Source of the DNA: Azolla caroliniana
Taxonomy: Eukaryota; Polypodiophyta
NCBI GenBank assembly: GCA_043228905.1
Contig: JBHGNT010000020.1
Coordinates: 6,200,001-6,264,000 of the forward strand
DNA: 64,000 nt
Reading direction: 5' to 3'
Shown here one piece after another: positions 33,601 to 43,099 of this stretch; the stretch's first letter is position 1, and each line of letters begins with the position of its first letter. A model generated the notes under the pieces. That model ran no database searches. It was not told the DNA's origin and was given only the letters and a program-made list of their open reading frames with translations. A program made the translations under genes and the position numbers.

Positions 33601-34882
33601 TTACCGGTCGGGGCTTGTCTGATGTGCCGAGGTCTACCTCCTCTAGTTGGGATGCTTTTACCCTTTGGCATATCGTCATTTCCCTCTCTAGGGATTCCTG
33701 CGCTTGTCGCAGTTCTTGGATCGCCGCTTGGTCCGGTTCATCCGGCGTCGTAATGTACGGTTCTACTGCCGCCGTGATATCCACCTCAAATAGTGGGACG
33801 ATTCGTGGATGTTCCTCGAGGTACCGCTCGACTTCCTCGTCCGGTAATCCCTCCAACATGTTAATGCTTTCCGCATACAATGGAGTTGCTTCCTTACTGG
33901 TGATCACCCGTGGTTGCGTCGTTACTCGTACCTTTGTTTTCCCTCGCTAGAATGTGATCATGTTCTTTTGCCAGCTCTGCTTGATATGCGCCGTTCGCAG
34001 CCATGGTCGTCCTAGCAGTAGGGGGTACGCGCCTTGTACATTCAGCTGCAGCACCACGGCCGATATCCGGAATACGTGGCCTCCGATCGTTACTTCCAAA
34101 TCCCGGATAAGCCCGGTCGGTCGGACTGAGCTGGTATCCGCCATGCGTAACCAGAAGGGGCATGGTTCCCATTCCCGGATGCCCAGGTCGTTGCATGTCT
34201 GTTGGCTGATGACATTTACCCCGGAGCCTCCGTCAATAATCGTTCCACCAATTTCCTTTCCTTTCCCGATTGCCGTGATCGCCGGGCTACTTGTATCGAC
34301 CACCGCTGGTCCTTCCTCCGGGTTGGAGAAGAATGCCGGTGCTGGCGTCAACGTCGGTTTGCTCACGGATGCCTGTAAGTCTGCCGTAAACCGTGGCACC
34401 AACTGTAGTAGTCGTGCTAACGGCAGCACGATTTGACAGTCCTGTAGCGCTTGCCACGTCAGGTTTTCTCCTGACTGTATGATTTCTTTGTCTTTTGGCA
34501 TATTTTGGTCTCTTACTTCTGCCGCATTCTGTTCATTGGCCTGCTTGATCCATTGTGCCGCTTGTTTTCTGATTGCCTCCTGGGCTTCCCACTCGGCGGT
34601 CTTTCCCTTTGACCGGGTTGTGACTTGTTGTACTTCTGTTATTTCGACTATAACCATGTTGACTTCCGGCTGCTTGTCATTGGTTTTGCTTGGGCATTGG
34701 TTCCTATAGTGGCCTTCCTTACGGCAGTAATAACAGTACACCTTGTGACTGTTGCTCGTTTCTCCTTTGTCCCCGGTTTGGAGGGTGGGTATGCTCCGGC
34801 GGTCGTCTTCGGTTTTCGGTTTTTCGGTTACAAATTTGCTGCTCCGGCTCTGCTTGATTCTGTGGTGCCGATGCTTCCTCAC
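30689..34882 (-). pseudogene. GypG1 pol (protease-RT-RNase H-integrase)
   Basis: One minus-strand frame with three internal stops (33947 TAG, 33503 TGA, 31781 TGA). In order: third knuckle CYYCRKEGHYRNQC; protease GTIIDGGSGVNVIS and LLLGRPWL; connector; RT starting NYAAKVKEEIDKLLRVGFIR, with FLDDFAVY; RNase H (YYASRKLSKAEWNYSTTERE, FHVDHSALLYL); integrase with LDFVGPF, SDQGGHF and PQANGLAESTNK for the D, D and E residues; C-terminal GPFWI module ending in a Pro/Thr-rich tail. The TGA at 31781 replaces the first Cys of the integrase zinc pair, where GypG2 has CDLC. Otherwise well preserved. Confidence 0.9.
34592..34829 (-). repeat. Direct repeat, copy adjoining protease
   Basis: About 238 bp encoding the third knuckle and its flanks, roughly 97% identical to 36203-36437 in the same orientation. 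The two copies bracket the displaced coiled-coil segment. Confidence 0.9.
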
Positions 34883-36202
34883 CGCTTCGTCCAGGTTCTT
34901 CCTGTTCTCCCTCTGTTCCAGGCTCTGTTCTGTTACCAGTGTCGCTTTCTCCGGTCTCGACTGGTTGGCTCGGTACGCCTTCTTCCTCTGCTCTGGTGTC
35001 TTCCGGTCTCAGCTCTTCTTCTTCTCCGGCATCGGGCTACTCCTGCTCTTCTTCTTCTCCTTCGATCGGAAGTTCTTCTTCGGGTATTCCTTGTCGGGGT
35101 TGTTCGGTGTCGGTTGGTTCAACTTCAGCCGGTCGCTCTCCCTCACTTATCGTGATTGGCGTCGTTCTTCCCTTAGCTTCCTGTCGTAACCGGTCTTGCT
35201 CGTATCTCTCCAACTCCAACTGAGTTGCGAACTGCCCGTCATCCAACCTCTCTACCAACCCTCGGATTTCTTTGAGTTGTTCTTCTGCTAAAGTGTAGAA
35301 ATCCTCCGACAATTCTTCCCGAATGGCGACGATACTTTCTTCATCCATCTTGTAGAACTTGTCACCGGTCTGCCTCCAATTCTCGGCATCCGCTCGGAGT
35401 GTCTGCAGCTCGGCTGCCTATTGTGACCACTCCTTCCATAGCTTTTCCGTACTTTCGTTGATGCTTGCCTGAGCTCGGGTACTCCATCCTGACATGATGA
35501 GCTTGATCCGGTCAACCCCCGCCTTAGCATGCGCATAAGCTTCTTGCTTTTCCTTCCTTGCCCGTTTTATAATGTCGGCCATTATCTGAGCCTGGGCCTC
35601 GTAATCCGCTTTCTGCTTTTCATAGGTACTTTGCAGTTTGCTGATCGTGAAGGTCTATTTTTCCTTTACTTCATTCCTGATCTTGGTCAGATCCAGCTTT
35701 TCCCGCCTTAGCGCCTCTAATTCCTTCCTTCTCTCCGTCGCTTGGGCTATTTCCGCCGACAATGCTTCCTTGTTGGCACTAACCTCATCCATTGCCTTAG
35801 CCAGGTCTAATCGGGTCTCTTTGAGCTGTTCTTTCAGCTTCTCTATTTGCCGGTCGTAGTCTGCTGCCCGTTTCTTGTTGTCCGACTCGGCCTGCTTGTG
35901 ATCTCGGTAGAGACGGTCGAAGTCCTCCGTCTTCTGCTTCAGGCGTCGGTTTGCCTGAGCTCTTAACCGATCGTCCCGGTCCTTCTGTTGTCGGAGTTCT
36001 TCCTGCAGTAGTTCTATCTCCTGCTCGGCATGTCGACGCAGTCGGTCCTTCTCCTTTTGCAGCTTCTCTTTTTCTTCTTGCAGTCGGTCATTAGCGGCTC
36101 GACCTTTCCGGAGGCCTTCTTCCATTTTTCGTCAGTCGTCCTCCACCGCTTTCCGCTGCTCCCTTTCTCTTTCCCTTAATGCCTCCTGAGCTTTTAATTC
36201 CT
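34830..36202 (-). pseudogene. ORF3-like coiled-coil segment between gag and protease of GypG1
   Basis: About 1.37 kb coding on the minus strand for heptad-rich sequence: 36125-35655 (LQEEKEKLQKEKDRLRRHAE, then Arg/Glu/Lys repeats) and 35348-35037 (MDEESIVAIREELSEDFYTL, LDDGQF, LELERYEQDRL). The second part matches GypG2 ORF3 around 52795-52970 (MDEGSIQNLRADLTEDYQSL, FNDGQM, LEAEAFERERL). GypG2 has no such segment between gag and protease. A few stops interrupt it. I interpret it as an ORF3-derived piece copied into the gag-pol boundary. Confidence 0.75.
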
Positions 36203-36437
36203 CTCGGCGGTCTTTCCCTTTGACCGGGTTGTGACCTGCTGTACTTCTGTTATTTCGGTTGTAACCATGTTGCCTTCCGGCTGCTTGTCATTGGTTTTGC
36301 TTGGGCATTGGTTACTATAGTGGCCTTCCTTACGGCAGTAATAACAGTACACCTTGTGACTGTTGCTCGTTTCTCCTTTGTCCCCGGTTTGGAGGGTGGG
36401 TATGCTCCGGCGGTCGTCTTCGGTTTTTCGGTTATCC
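36203..36437 (-). repeat. Direct repeat, copy adjoining gag
   Basis: Partner of 34592-34829, with the same knuckle (His and four Cys-type residues kept, Arg to Ser after the His). It lies directly downstream of the Arg/Asp-rich end of gag. Confidence 0.9.
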
Positions 36438-38062
36438 GGTACCGATACCGGGTTGTCATTCCTCGCTGCCTCCCGACGTTCCTCTCTTCGGAAACATCCA
36501 CGCTTCCGATTCCGTCAGAAATTTCGGTTCCCTTGTCGCCTCTCTTCTCTGCGTCGTTCGTATTTCGGGGATTCGTCTCGGTCGTACCGGTCCCGGGGGT
36601 AGCTATCTCTGCGTCTCTCATCTCGGTCATAGTTATCGCGTCTTCTATCCGCGTGTATGTTACCGCATTCGCTTTGGTAGCGGTCGTCTCTCCGGAATCG
36701 ATCCTCGTCCGGGTTCTGATTGCGCGGTTCTATGTGTCGAACCGGTGCTGCCTGTCGATTTAACAGGTTATATTCGCATCGGTCCGTTGTATGGGCTCGA
36801 GAGTTGCAGATCATACATTGTGTCCGTAGGGTGCAGTCTACTGTTGAGTGCCCCGAATTTAGGCATGTTGTGCATTGTAAGGCCTGTCGGAACCTCAAGT
36901 CTTCCTCCTTCGGGAGTGCCCGGTGTAACATCCCCATCGACAAGAAGGGGCTAGTCTTGTTCATTTCTAAAACCCAATCAATAACTTGGTCCATTGTGCT
37001 GGTTTGGAAATCAAGGACTCCGCACATTGTTCAAAGTGGCTCTTTCAGCGGGGCCAAAAAGACTGCTTTGGCTTCGTCTTCGGGTGGTGCTCTTGTCAGT
37101 TGGCTGTGCAGGGTCTGAAACCGAATGATAAATTGTGGCACAATCTCGTTCTCTTCCTGTCGGGTGGTGTAGAACTGCCCGACCAATTCCCTTTGCTCAA
37201 ATTGTCTGTGAAAAAGCCTGAGGAATCTGGCCTTCAAGGCATCGAATGTGGCAAAGCTGCCCGGTAAGTGCTTTGCGTGCCATCGGGCCGCCGGTCCTTC
37301 TAAGGTTATGCCGAATTCGGCGACTTTGGATCGTTCGGCTTCGGGTTCCGTCAGTCTTTGGGAGACATGGTTGGCTTCCCATGTTTGGAGGAATGCGTAC
37401 ACGTGTGCCTCCGCGTCGGCCTCATCCCGGTACTTTGGGTATGGGTACGGCATCGTGTCGTCCAACTGACTCTCCTGCTTCCTCCGCTCTCTCTCCGTTG
37501 TTGGCGTTGGTGTGAGAACCTTTGGTTCCTCCGCGGGTGTTGCCGGTGTCCGGTCCTTTGGTTCCTCCACAGGTGTTGTCGGTATCCGCTCCTTCGGTTC
37601 CTTCGCGGTTGTTGTCGATATCCGGTCAACCTTCCTTGGCGATTGCCGGTCACCGCCTTCCAGGGTTATTTCTTCCTCTGGCTCCGGTGTTACTGAGTCT
37701 TCCGACCCCTCTTCCTCCCGGTCGTTTGGTGTGTCGTGGCTGCTTTTATACCGGGACGCAACGCTTCCGTCGCTTTCCGACTCCGCCTCAAGTGTTGTGA
37801 ATGCTTCCGAGTCCCCGTCGCCCCCGGCGAGCGTCTGTAGTATCGTTTCCGCCTCTTGCAAGTTTGTTATGCTACTGCCTTCGTCGGGGATTTGCAGAAC
37901 CCGGAACTGCAGTGCTTCTTCTGCGACTCTCCGAAGAGTTTTGGAGAATGACCGATCCCGCCGGATCTCGTCGACGGCTTGCTGCAGGGCTTCCCGTCGT
38001 TGCTCGCGTTCGGTGTATCGTCTCCCTCGTTCGGTGATGTGGTCGTCATTTGGTCTAGACAT
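36438..38062 (-). pseudogene. GypG1 gag
   Basis: Gag from the ATG at 38062 (MSRPNDDH); the frame is open from 38146, inside the LTR. The N-terminal region is acidic, with a threefold repeat of EEPKDRTPATPA type. The capsid core is DAEAHVYAFLQTWEANH, EGPAARWHAKHL and IIRFQTLHSQL. A TGA at 37031-37033 sits where an Arg codon is expected, since the frame continues. Knuckles CTTCLNSGHSTVDC and CMICNSRAHTTDRC are followed by an Arg/Asp/Tyr-rich run (36700-36520). The frame ends at 36515. Confidence 0.87.
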
Positions 38063-38095
38063 CCATCCCCCGGTTGTCCTCTGCACTTTGCAGGA

Positions 38096-38108
38096 ATCGT
38101 GGTCGCCA
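38096..38108 (-). other. GypG1 primer binding site
   Basis: TGGCGACCACGAT on the minus strand, a few nt inside the 5' LTR edge at 38115. This is a different tRNA match from GypG2. Confidence 0.65.
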
Positions 38109-38114
38109 AAATAG

Positions 38115-38504
38115 TGTTGTCTGCCTGGCCGGACTAGCCTCAACACAGGTGTCTATCCGACACTTCTCCAAAGGGGTGGTAAGGATTGGATGCTAGGTTA
38201 CACGTGTAAGATGATTACAATTAAGCACAGACGGTAAACAATACGAAGATACAGATAAACACGCAATAATTACTATTGTATTCCTTTCGTCCCCCCTTTT
38301 ACAAATCATCGAATCCTTTTATAGGCATCCGGCAAGGTTACAATCAGTGCGCTTAGGCAACCGACATCCGAATCGGTCCGGATCCGGATCGGTACAACTG
38401 TACCGGATCCGTCCCTCCGAATAATAATTCTACTATTATTTCCTTCCTATTATCCGATCCGACTCCGCCTTCCCACTTGTCCTTGCTCTTCTGACCGGCC
38501 AACA
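38115..38504 (-). repeat. GypG1 5' LTR
   Basis: A 390-bp complete LTR, TGTTGGCC to ACAACA on the minus strand. TATA box CCTATAAAAGG lies at 38325-38315. The expected start of R, about 30 nt downstream, falls at about 38293, next to where homology with the truncated 3' LTR begins (38290). Confidence 0.93.
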
Positions 38505-38509
38505 TATAA

Positions 38510-38634
38510 AAGTGTTCATTGAACACACATATGTATAGAGTGTGGTGAATAGAGATTGAGTACCCTTTTTTAATATAGTTCTTGTTTTTCCTCTCTCTCT
38601 CTTACTCTCTCTGTCTCTCCCACGTATACTGCGT
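38510..38634 (+). repeat. CopA-2 3' LTR, segment 2
   Basis: Continuation of the CopA-2 LTR after the TATA box (AAGTGTTCATTGAACACA through a CT-rich stretch). It ends in GCGT, the left copy of the GypG3 target duplication (38631-38634). Confidence 0.9.
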
Positions 38635-39506
38635 TGTCGTGCCTTTCGGCTCCGGATCGTTGCGTGAGTCGGGTGGGAACCACAGAGGTCTTGGACTAGG
38701 AGAAAGGAGTTCGTGAGATAGAGATTAATTATGAGTAAATAGCAAAGAGAAAGATAAGAAACTCGTGAATCACACGAGTATACTATATTAATTGGTACTT
38801 AGGGTGTTAAGAGAGAAGTAGATGTATAAATCGTGAATCCCACGAATAATTTTTGTATTGATTAATTCTTAATCCAAAAAAAATCAACAACCCTTTACAT
38901 ATTTCTCTCCTCCTTATATAAGGAAAAAAGAGCTAAGCATGGCTTCATGCTTTTTTTTTTACAAAAAGTGTTCATGTCCCCTAAAAATGTGCATGTGATG
39001 CTTTTTTATTTCCTAAGTATAGGGCTCATGCACGCTAGATGTGCATGAGTTATTTTTAGTGTCTCGTGTTTTTTCTTTTTCATATATTAAAGAAATACAC
39101 GATTTACCTTTTAATAAAGGTATGCATAAATAAAGGTCTTATACATATTAAATCTATATTTAAAACACTTAAGATAAGTTAATGTAATGGTAAGGTTGAG
39201 GTTTGTCAACGTGGAGGTGCAGAGTTCGAATCATGCCCTGCGCAGTAGTGAGTATTTCCTTCTTTTTTACATTTATGTCTCTTTATCCGGCTCTTCCTTG
39301 CCGGTATGCCGTTTTCTTCCTTGCCGGTATGCCGTTTTCCTCCTTCGTTTTCCTCCTTGCCGGTATGCCGTTTTTCCTCCTTGCCGGTATGCCGTTTTCC
39401 TCCTTGCCGGTATGCCGTTTTCTTCCGGTTCTCACCGAGCACTCCATTCTCTATTCGGAGGGACAAAAATATAATTTCCACATAGTGTGCAACCTACACT
39501 ACGACA
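38635..39506 (-). repeat. GypG3 3' LTR
   Basis: An 872-bp LTR. It holds the palindrome CCTTATATAAGG (38912-38923), tRNA-promoter-like boxes on the plus strand (39180-39190 and 39223-39233) and a GCCGGTATGCCG minisatellite (about 39288-39430). The polypurine tract TTTGGAGGGGGCGAG lies just inside the element. Confidence 0.95.
39180..39233 (+). promoter_or_regulatory. Pol III A/B-box-like pair in GypG3 LTR
   Basis: TAATGTAATGG resembles a tRNA A box (one mismatch to TRGYNNANNGG). AGTTCGAATCA 33 bp later resembles a B box (mismatches only at its ends). They are antisense to the element and repeated at 45719-45772 in the other LTR. No full tRNA cloverleaf forms. Function is inferred. Confidence 0.4.
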
Positions 39507-42500
39507 CTCGCCCCCTCCAAACCCGCACATCCTCCGGTATGTGCCGAAGATCTTGATTCTTCGTATCCGTCTTCATCCAAAGCTTCCCCCGATTCTCCCC
39601 TTATGTCGACTATGAGTTGTAATCCACTTTCTTCGTTTCCCGCATCATTGTGGTCTTCGTCCGATTGCTCCTCGTTGTCGGCCTCGACTTGGATCACATA
39701 AGGTTTGTCGTCGGTCCGCTTCTTGAAAATCTTCACCCGCTTCCCGGCTATAGGCACTCGTAGTATTGTTCCATCCAACTCGGACAGTCGGTACGTCCCG
39801 TTGTCGAAGACCTTCCGAACCTCGTACGGCCCGAACCACCTTTTCGCGAATTTCCGCATCGTTGTATGTTGATGGTCCAAGCTACTATCATAGACGATCA
39901 CCCAATCTCCTTCTTCAATCCTCCTCGGTCGTAGTCGGTGCTTTGTGTCGAACCGGCTTTTGTTCCGGAACCGTGCTTCTTGTTGTCGGCGTGACGCTTC
40001 CGCTACATCTTTCGGTCTTCCCTCCAGTTGTTGTATCCGGACCGCTAGTAGTTCTTCCCGGCTCATCTCTTCCTTCCACGGTAGTATTGTCCATGTCGCA
40101 ATTGCGGTTTCCGTTGGCATTACCGGTGCTTGTCCGGTCATGAGTTCTGCCGGCATGTAACCGGTCACGGAGCTATGCGTCGTCCGATCCGCCCATAGTG
40201 CATACGGAAGCATTTGTGGCCAATCCTTCACCCTTCCGTCGCATGCCTTCGCAAGTGCTTTCACGATCGGACTATGTCCTCGTTCGATCTTCCCGTTGGC
40301 CTCCGGATTGTAGGCCGTTGTCAACGTTAACCGAACTCCATGTTTGGCGAAGAATCCCCTAGCTTTGTCCGAGTCGAGTTCTCCCCGGTCCGCAATCACT
40401 TGTCCTACGCAGCCGTACCTACAAAACACTTCTTCCAAAAGAAATTGGCACACCGCGGCACACGTTTTCCTCCGAAGCGCTCGACCTTCAACTTGGTTTG
40501 TGAGATCTTCTCGAGCTAACACCAAGTATTTCTTTTGTCCAACCCCGGTCGGCATAGCTACAATGTCGACCATCCACTTGAAGTTGATTGTCGGTGAGAA
40601 TGTCGGATGCAGCTCATCTCGGTGTCGGACCCCGGAGTAGACTTGACATTTCTCGCAGCTTTCTGTGAACTCCGCGACATCTTTATACATGTTCTTCCAC
40701 CAATATCTTTGCTTGATTTTCACAAAAGTTGCCCATGTTCCTCGATGTCCAGCCCAATCGGATTCGTGGAACTCGGACATTATCCGGTTTCGTTGCTCTT
40801 TCGTCCCGACTACTCGAAGTGGTATCCCATCCGGTCTTTTCGGCGTCCTCCATATTAAACCGTTTTCCAAGAAGAACTTTTGGACTTGCCTCTTCTTCCT
40901 TCGGATCTCGGCTCTCCTTTCTTTATCATTGGTTGAATCCTCGACCTCTTGTAGCATCTTCCCGATCATCAAGGTTTCCCCTTCGTATTCTTCTTCCCGG
41001 AATTCTCGGATCATGTTCACTCGGCATATGTGTTCTGACGTGAAGTAGTCTTCGGAAACTTCTTCATTATCTGATTCGGTTATGTCGTCTTCAAACCGCG
41101 CCCTCGATAACATGTCCGCTACCGCGTTGTCCTTCCCCGAGATGTGTCGAACCTCCGGATTAAGTGACTTGACATATGCAATCCACCTTAGCATAGCCAC
41201 ATCTGGTATCGTACAACACCGCATCATCCCGAGTATCGGAAGACAATCCGTCTCGATCACCACTTCAGCTCCGATCAAATAATCCCGATCCGATTTTATC
41301 GCCGACACGACTCCCCACAATTCTCTTTTGACTTGTGCATATCCGCGTTGCCTTTCGTTGAGGACCTTTGCTCCAAATCGGATCGAATACCGCGAACCAT
41401 CCGAGTCGGCTTGATTGATGACCCACCCGATACCGGTTGGACTTGTATCAACCGTTACTATGATTGGCCGCTCGTAGCTTGGCTTCTTAAGTGATTCCGC
41501 CCTCCATAGTGTCTTCTTGAGCTTCCTCATGGCTTTAGTGTGTTCCGGTTTCCACTCGAATTTCTTACCTTTCCGCAACAAGTGATAGAGCGGGTCCGCT
41601 ATATGTGCATAGTGCGGAATCCATATGTGATAGAATGCACACGCACCCAGAAACCTTCGGACTTCCGATGTTGACTCACATACTTCCTTCATAGCTTGAA
41701 TCGCATCGACCTTTGTTGGTGACGGTCTTCGGCCGTAGGGTCCACATAGATGTCCGACCACCAATATTTCTTCTTGCCCGAATGCCGATTTCTCCCCGGA
41801 AAGTGTTAGGTGCACATCTTCTAGCTTTCGCAACACTTTCTCGCAATCATGAATATGGTCGACCACGAACTTTCGGCATCCCCGATCATCCATAGTCTCA
41901 TCTTTTTCTTCCACCGCGCATCCTTTCATCGGAATGTCATCTAGAAACGGCATCGTTATCTCCGGGATGCAATCTCGAAGCACCTTGTTCATCGCGTTCA
42001 TCATATGTGCAACCGAGTTTGTCGCTCCTTGTGGTAGTGTGCACATTCGAACTAGTCCTATCGGTGTCCGCATGGTAGTGATGTCTCGGCTCTCCACGGC
42101 TAGTTGGAATTGGTCATACCCCGAGTATAGGTCCCCGATGGAGTATATCGCACGTCCGGCAAAAGCTTCCGCGAATTCGTCCACTATCGGACCGACTCCC
42201 GAGTTCCGGATCGTGACCTTGTTCACCGGTTGCAAGTCTTGGATGAATCGGAGTGACCCATTCTTCTTCGGAATCGTAAACCATCGATTTGAGTACGGAG
42301 CACTTGATGGCTCTAGAATCCCCATCGCCACCTTCTCCTTGAGCAAGTCGATGACTTTCGGAATATGCGCCCGTGGCACCGGAATCGGCTTCAGGTTCCA
42401 CGGTACATGATCAATCGTGAAAATCACCATCGGCTCCACTATCTTTGGATCAATGCATCCGATCTCCCTCGATGTGAACGCGAATGCTTTGCCGTGTTGC

Positions 42501-43099
42501 TCCAACATCTCTCGAAACCGTTTTTCTTCTTCTTGTAAGAGGAACCCACCTCCACCGATCCGAAGTTTCTTCCGGGTCTCATCTGTGAAGGCATGTCCGA
42601 TATCCACGGACTCCCGAAGTGTCGGATCTCCCGAGACTTCTTTCTTCTTTTGTTCGCTATCGGCGGGTAGTGGTCCCGCGGCCGGTTTCACCTTCTTCTC
42701 CACGGTCTTGTATTTTGTACTTACCATTGCTTCTTCTTTGCGGAGCGCATCCGGCCCCATTTTCGCAACGATCTCGTACATCTCGACCGATTCCACCGGG
42801 ACTACCCGGTTCCCTTGGCTTTTATCTTCCGCAAGCTCTTCAAGCCGTTGTAGTGTATTCCCATAGAACACTTCCTCGATCACTCCCACGATTTCTTCGT
42901 CTTCTTTTATTATTGATGCCGACCGTAACTTATCCTCCACTTGTCGGTATTGTTTCTTCATTCCTCCGGTTACGGCCGTGTACGTAGATGCCCCATCCGG
43001 GCCGATTCGTACTTGTTTTGCTCCGAGAGTTTTCTTCCTGTGTGGGGTATCAGGGCTTCTCGGACTATCACTTCCCCACTCCGCAACAGTCCGCTTTAA
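39494..43099 (-). CDS. GypG3 RT-RNase H-integrase polyprotein
   Basis: Open frame with first Met at 42961 (1,155 aa), but open further upstream across the gag stop at 43096. Entry by a -1 shift is therefore likely and would add about 45 residues. Domains: RT (PIPVPRAHIPKVIDLLKEKV, YSIGDLYSGYDQFQLA, PFLDDIPMKG); RNase H (IIVTVDTSPTGIGWV, ETDCLPILGMM); integrase zinc site (HESDWAGHRG ... CEKC), then D (VDIVAMP), D (ADRGELDS) and E (NPEANGKIERG); GPY/F module WFGPYEVRKV...GTYRLSELDG. The C-terminus is acidic. The last codons and stop lie in the 3' LTR and overlap the polypurine tract. No disabling change seen. Confidence 0.93.
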   Translation of the reverse strand, partial: LKRTVAEWGSDSPRSPDTPHRKKTLGAKQVRIGPDGASTYTAVTGGMKKQYRQVEDKLRSASIIKEDEEIVGVIEEVFYGNTLQRLEELAEDKSQGNRVVPVESVEMYEIVAKMGPDALRKEEAMVSTKYKTVEKKVKPAAGPLPADSEQKKKEVSGDPTLRESVDIGHAFTDETRKKLRIGGGGFLLQEEEKRFREMLEQHGKAFAFTSREIGCIDPKIVEPMVIFTIDHVPWNLKPIPVPRAHIPKVIDLLKEKVAMGILEPSSAPYSNRWFTIPKKNGSLRFIQDLQPVNKVTIRNSGVGPIVDEFAEAFAGRAIYSIGDLYSGYDQFQLAVESRDITTMRTPIGLVRMCTLPQGATNSVAHMMNAMNKVLRDCIPEITMPFLDDIPMKGCAVEEKDETMDDRGCRKFVVDHIHDCEKVLRKLEDVHLTLSGEKSAFGQEEILVVGHLCGPYGRRPSPTKVDAIQAMKEVCESTSEVRRFLGACAFYHIWIPHYAHIADPLYHLLRKGKKFEWKPEHTKAMRKLKKTLWRAESLKKPSYERPIIVTVDTSPTGIGWVINQADSDGSRYSIRFGAKVLNERQRGYAQVKRELWGVVSAIKSDRDYLIGAEVVIETDCLPILGMMRCCTIPDVAMLRWIAYVKSLNPEVRHISGKDNAVADMLSRARFEDDITESDNEEVSEDYFTSEHICRVNMIREFREEEYEGETLMIGKMLQEVEDSTNDKERRAEIRRKKRQVQKFFLENGLIWRTPKRPDGIPLRVVGTKEQRNRIMSEFHESDWAGHRGTWATFVKIKQRYWWKNMYKDVAEFTESCEKCQVYSGVRHRDELHPTFSPTINFKWMVDIVAMPTGVGQKKYLVLAREDLTNQVEGRALRRKTCAAVCQFLLEEVFCRYGCVGQVIADRGELDSDKARGFFAKHGVRLTLTTAYNPEANGKIERGHSPIVKALAKACDGRVKDWPQMLPYALWADRTTHSSVTGYMPAELMTGQAPVMPTETAIATWTILPWKEEMSREELLAVRIQQLEGRPKDVAEASRRQQEARFRNKSRFDTKHRLRPRRIEEGDWVIVYDSSLDHQHTTMRKFAKRWFGPYEVRKVFDNGTYRLSELDGTILRVPIAGKRVKIFKKRTDDKPYVIQVEADNEEQSDEDHNDAGNEESGLQLIVDIRGESGEALDEDGYEESRSSAHTGGCAGLEGASVVV

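Larger units (their letters stand above)
28611..38504 (-). mobile_element. GypG1: Ty3/gypsy element with ORF3 and displaced coiled coil
   Basis: A 9.9-kb minus-strand element flanked by the perfect duplication TATAA. Order in its own direction: 5' LTR (38504-38115), primer site, gag, coiled-coil insert, protease, RT, RNase H, integrase, ORF3, and a 3' LTR lacking U3 (28788-28611). Related to GypG2 along gag, pol and ORF3. Only a few in-frame stops interrupt it. Confidence 0.93.

Noticed and set aside
39180-39245. Possible tRNA gene
   Set aside because: B box is fair but T-stem and acceptor do not pair and no proper anticodon arm forms; kept only as a promoter-like motif.
39187-39474. 95-aa ORF, repeated exactly at 45726-46013
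   Set aside because: Lies wholly in the two GypG3 LTRs, includes the minisatellite, and has no family resemblance. It is an LTR-borne open frame, not a gene.
39507-39800. Chromodomain after GypG3 integrase
   Set aside because: A GPY/F module is visible, but the following residues are an acidic tail with no chromodomain aromatic pattern.
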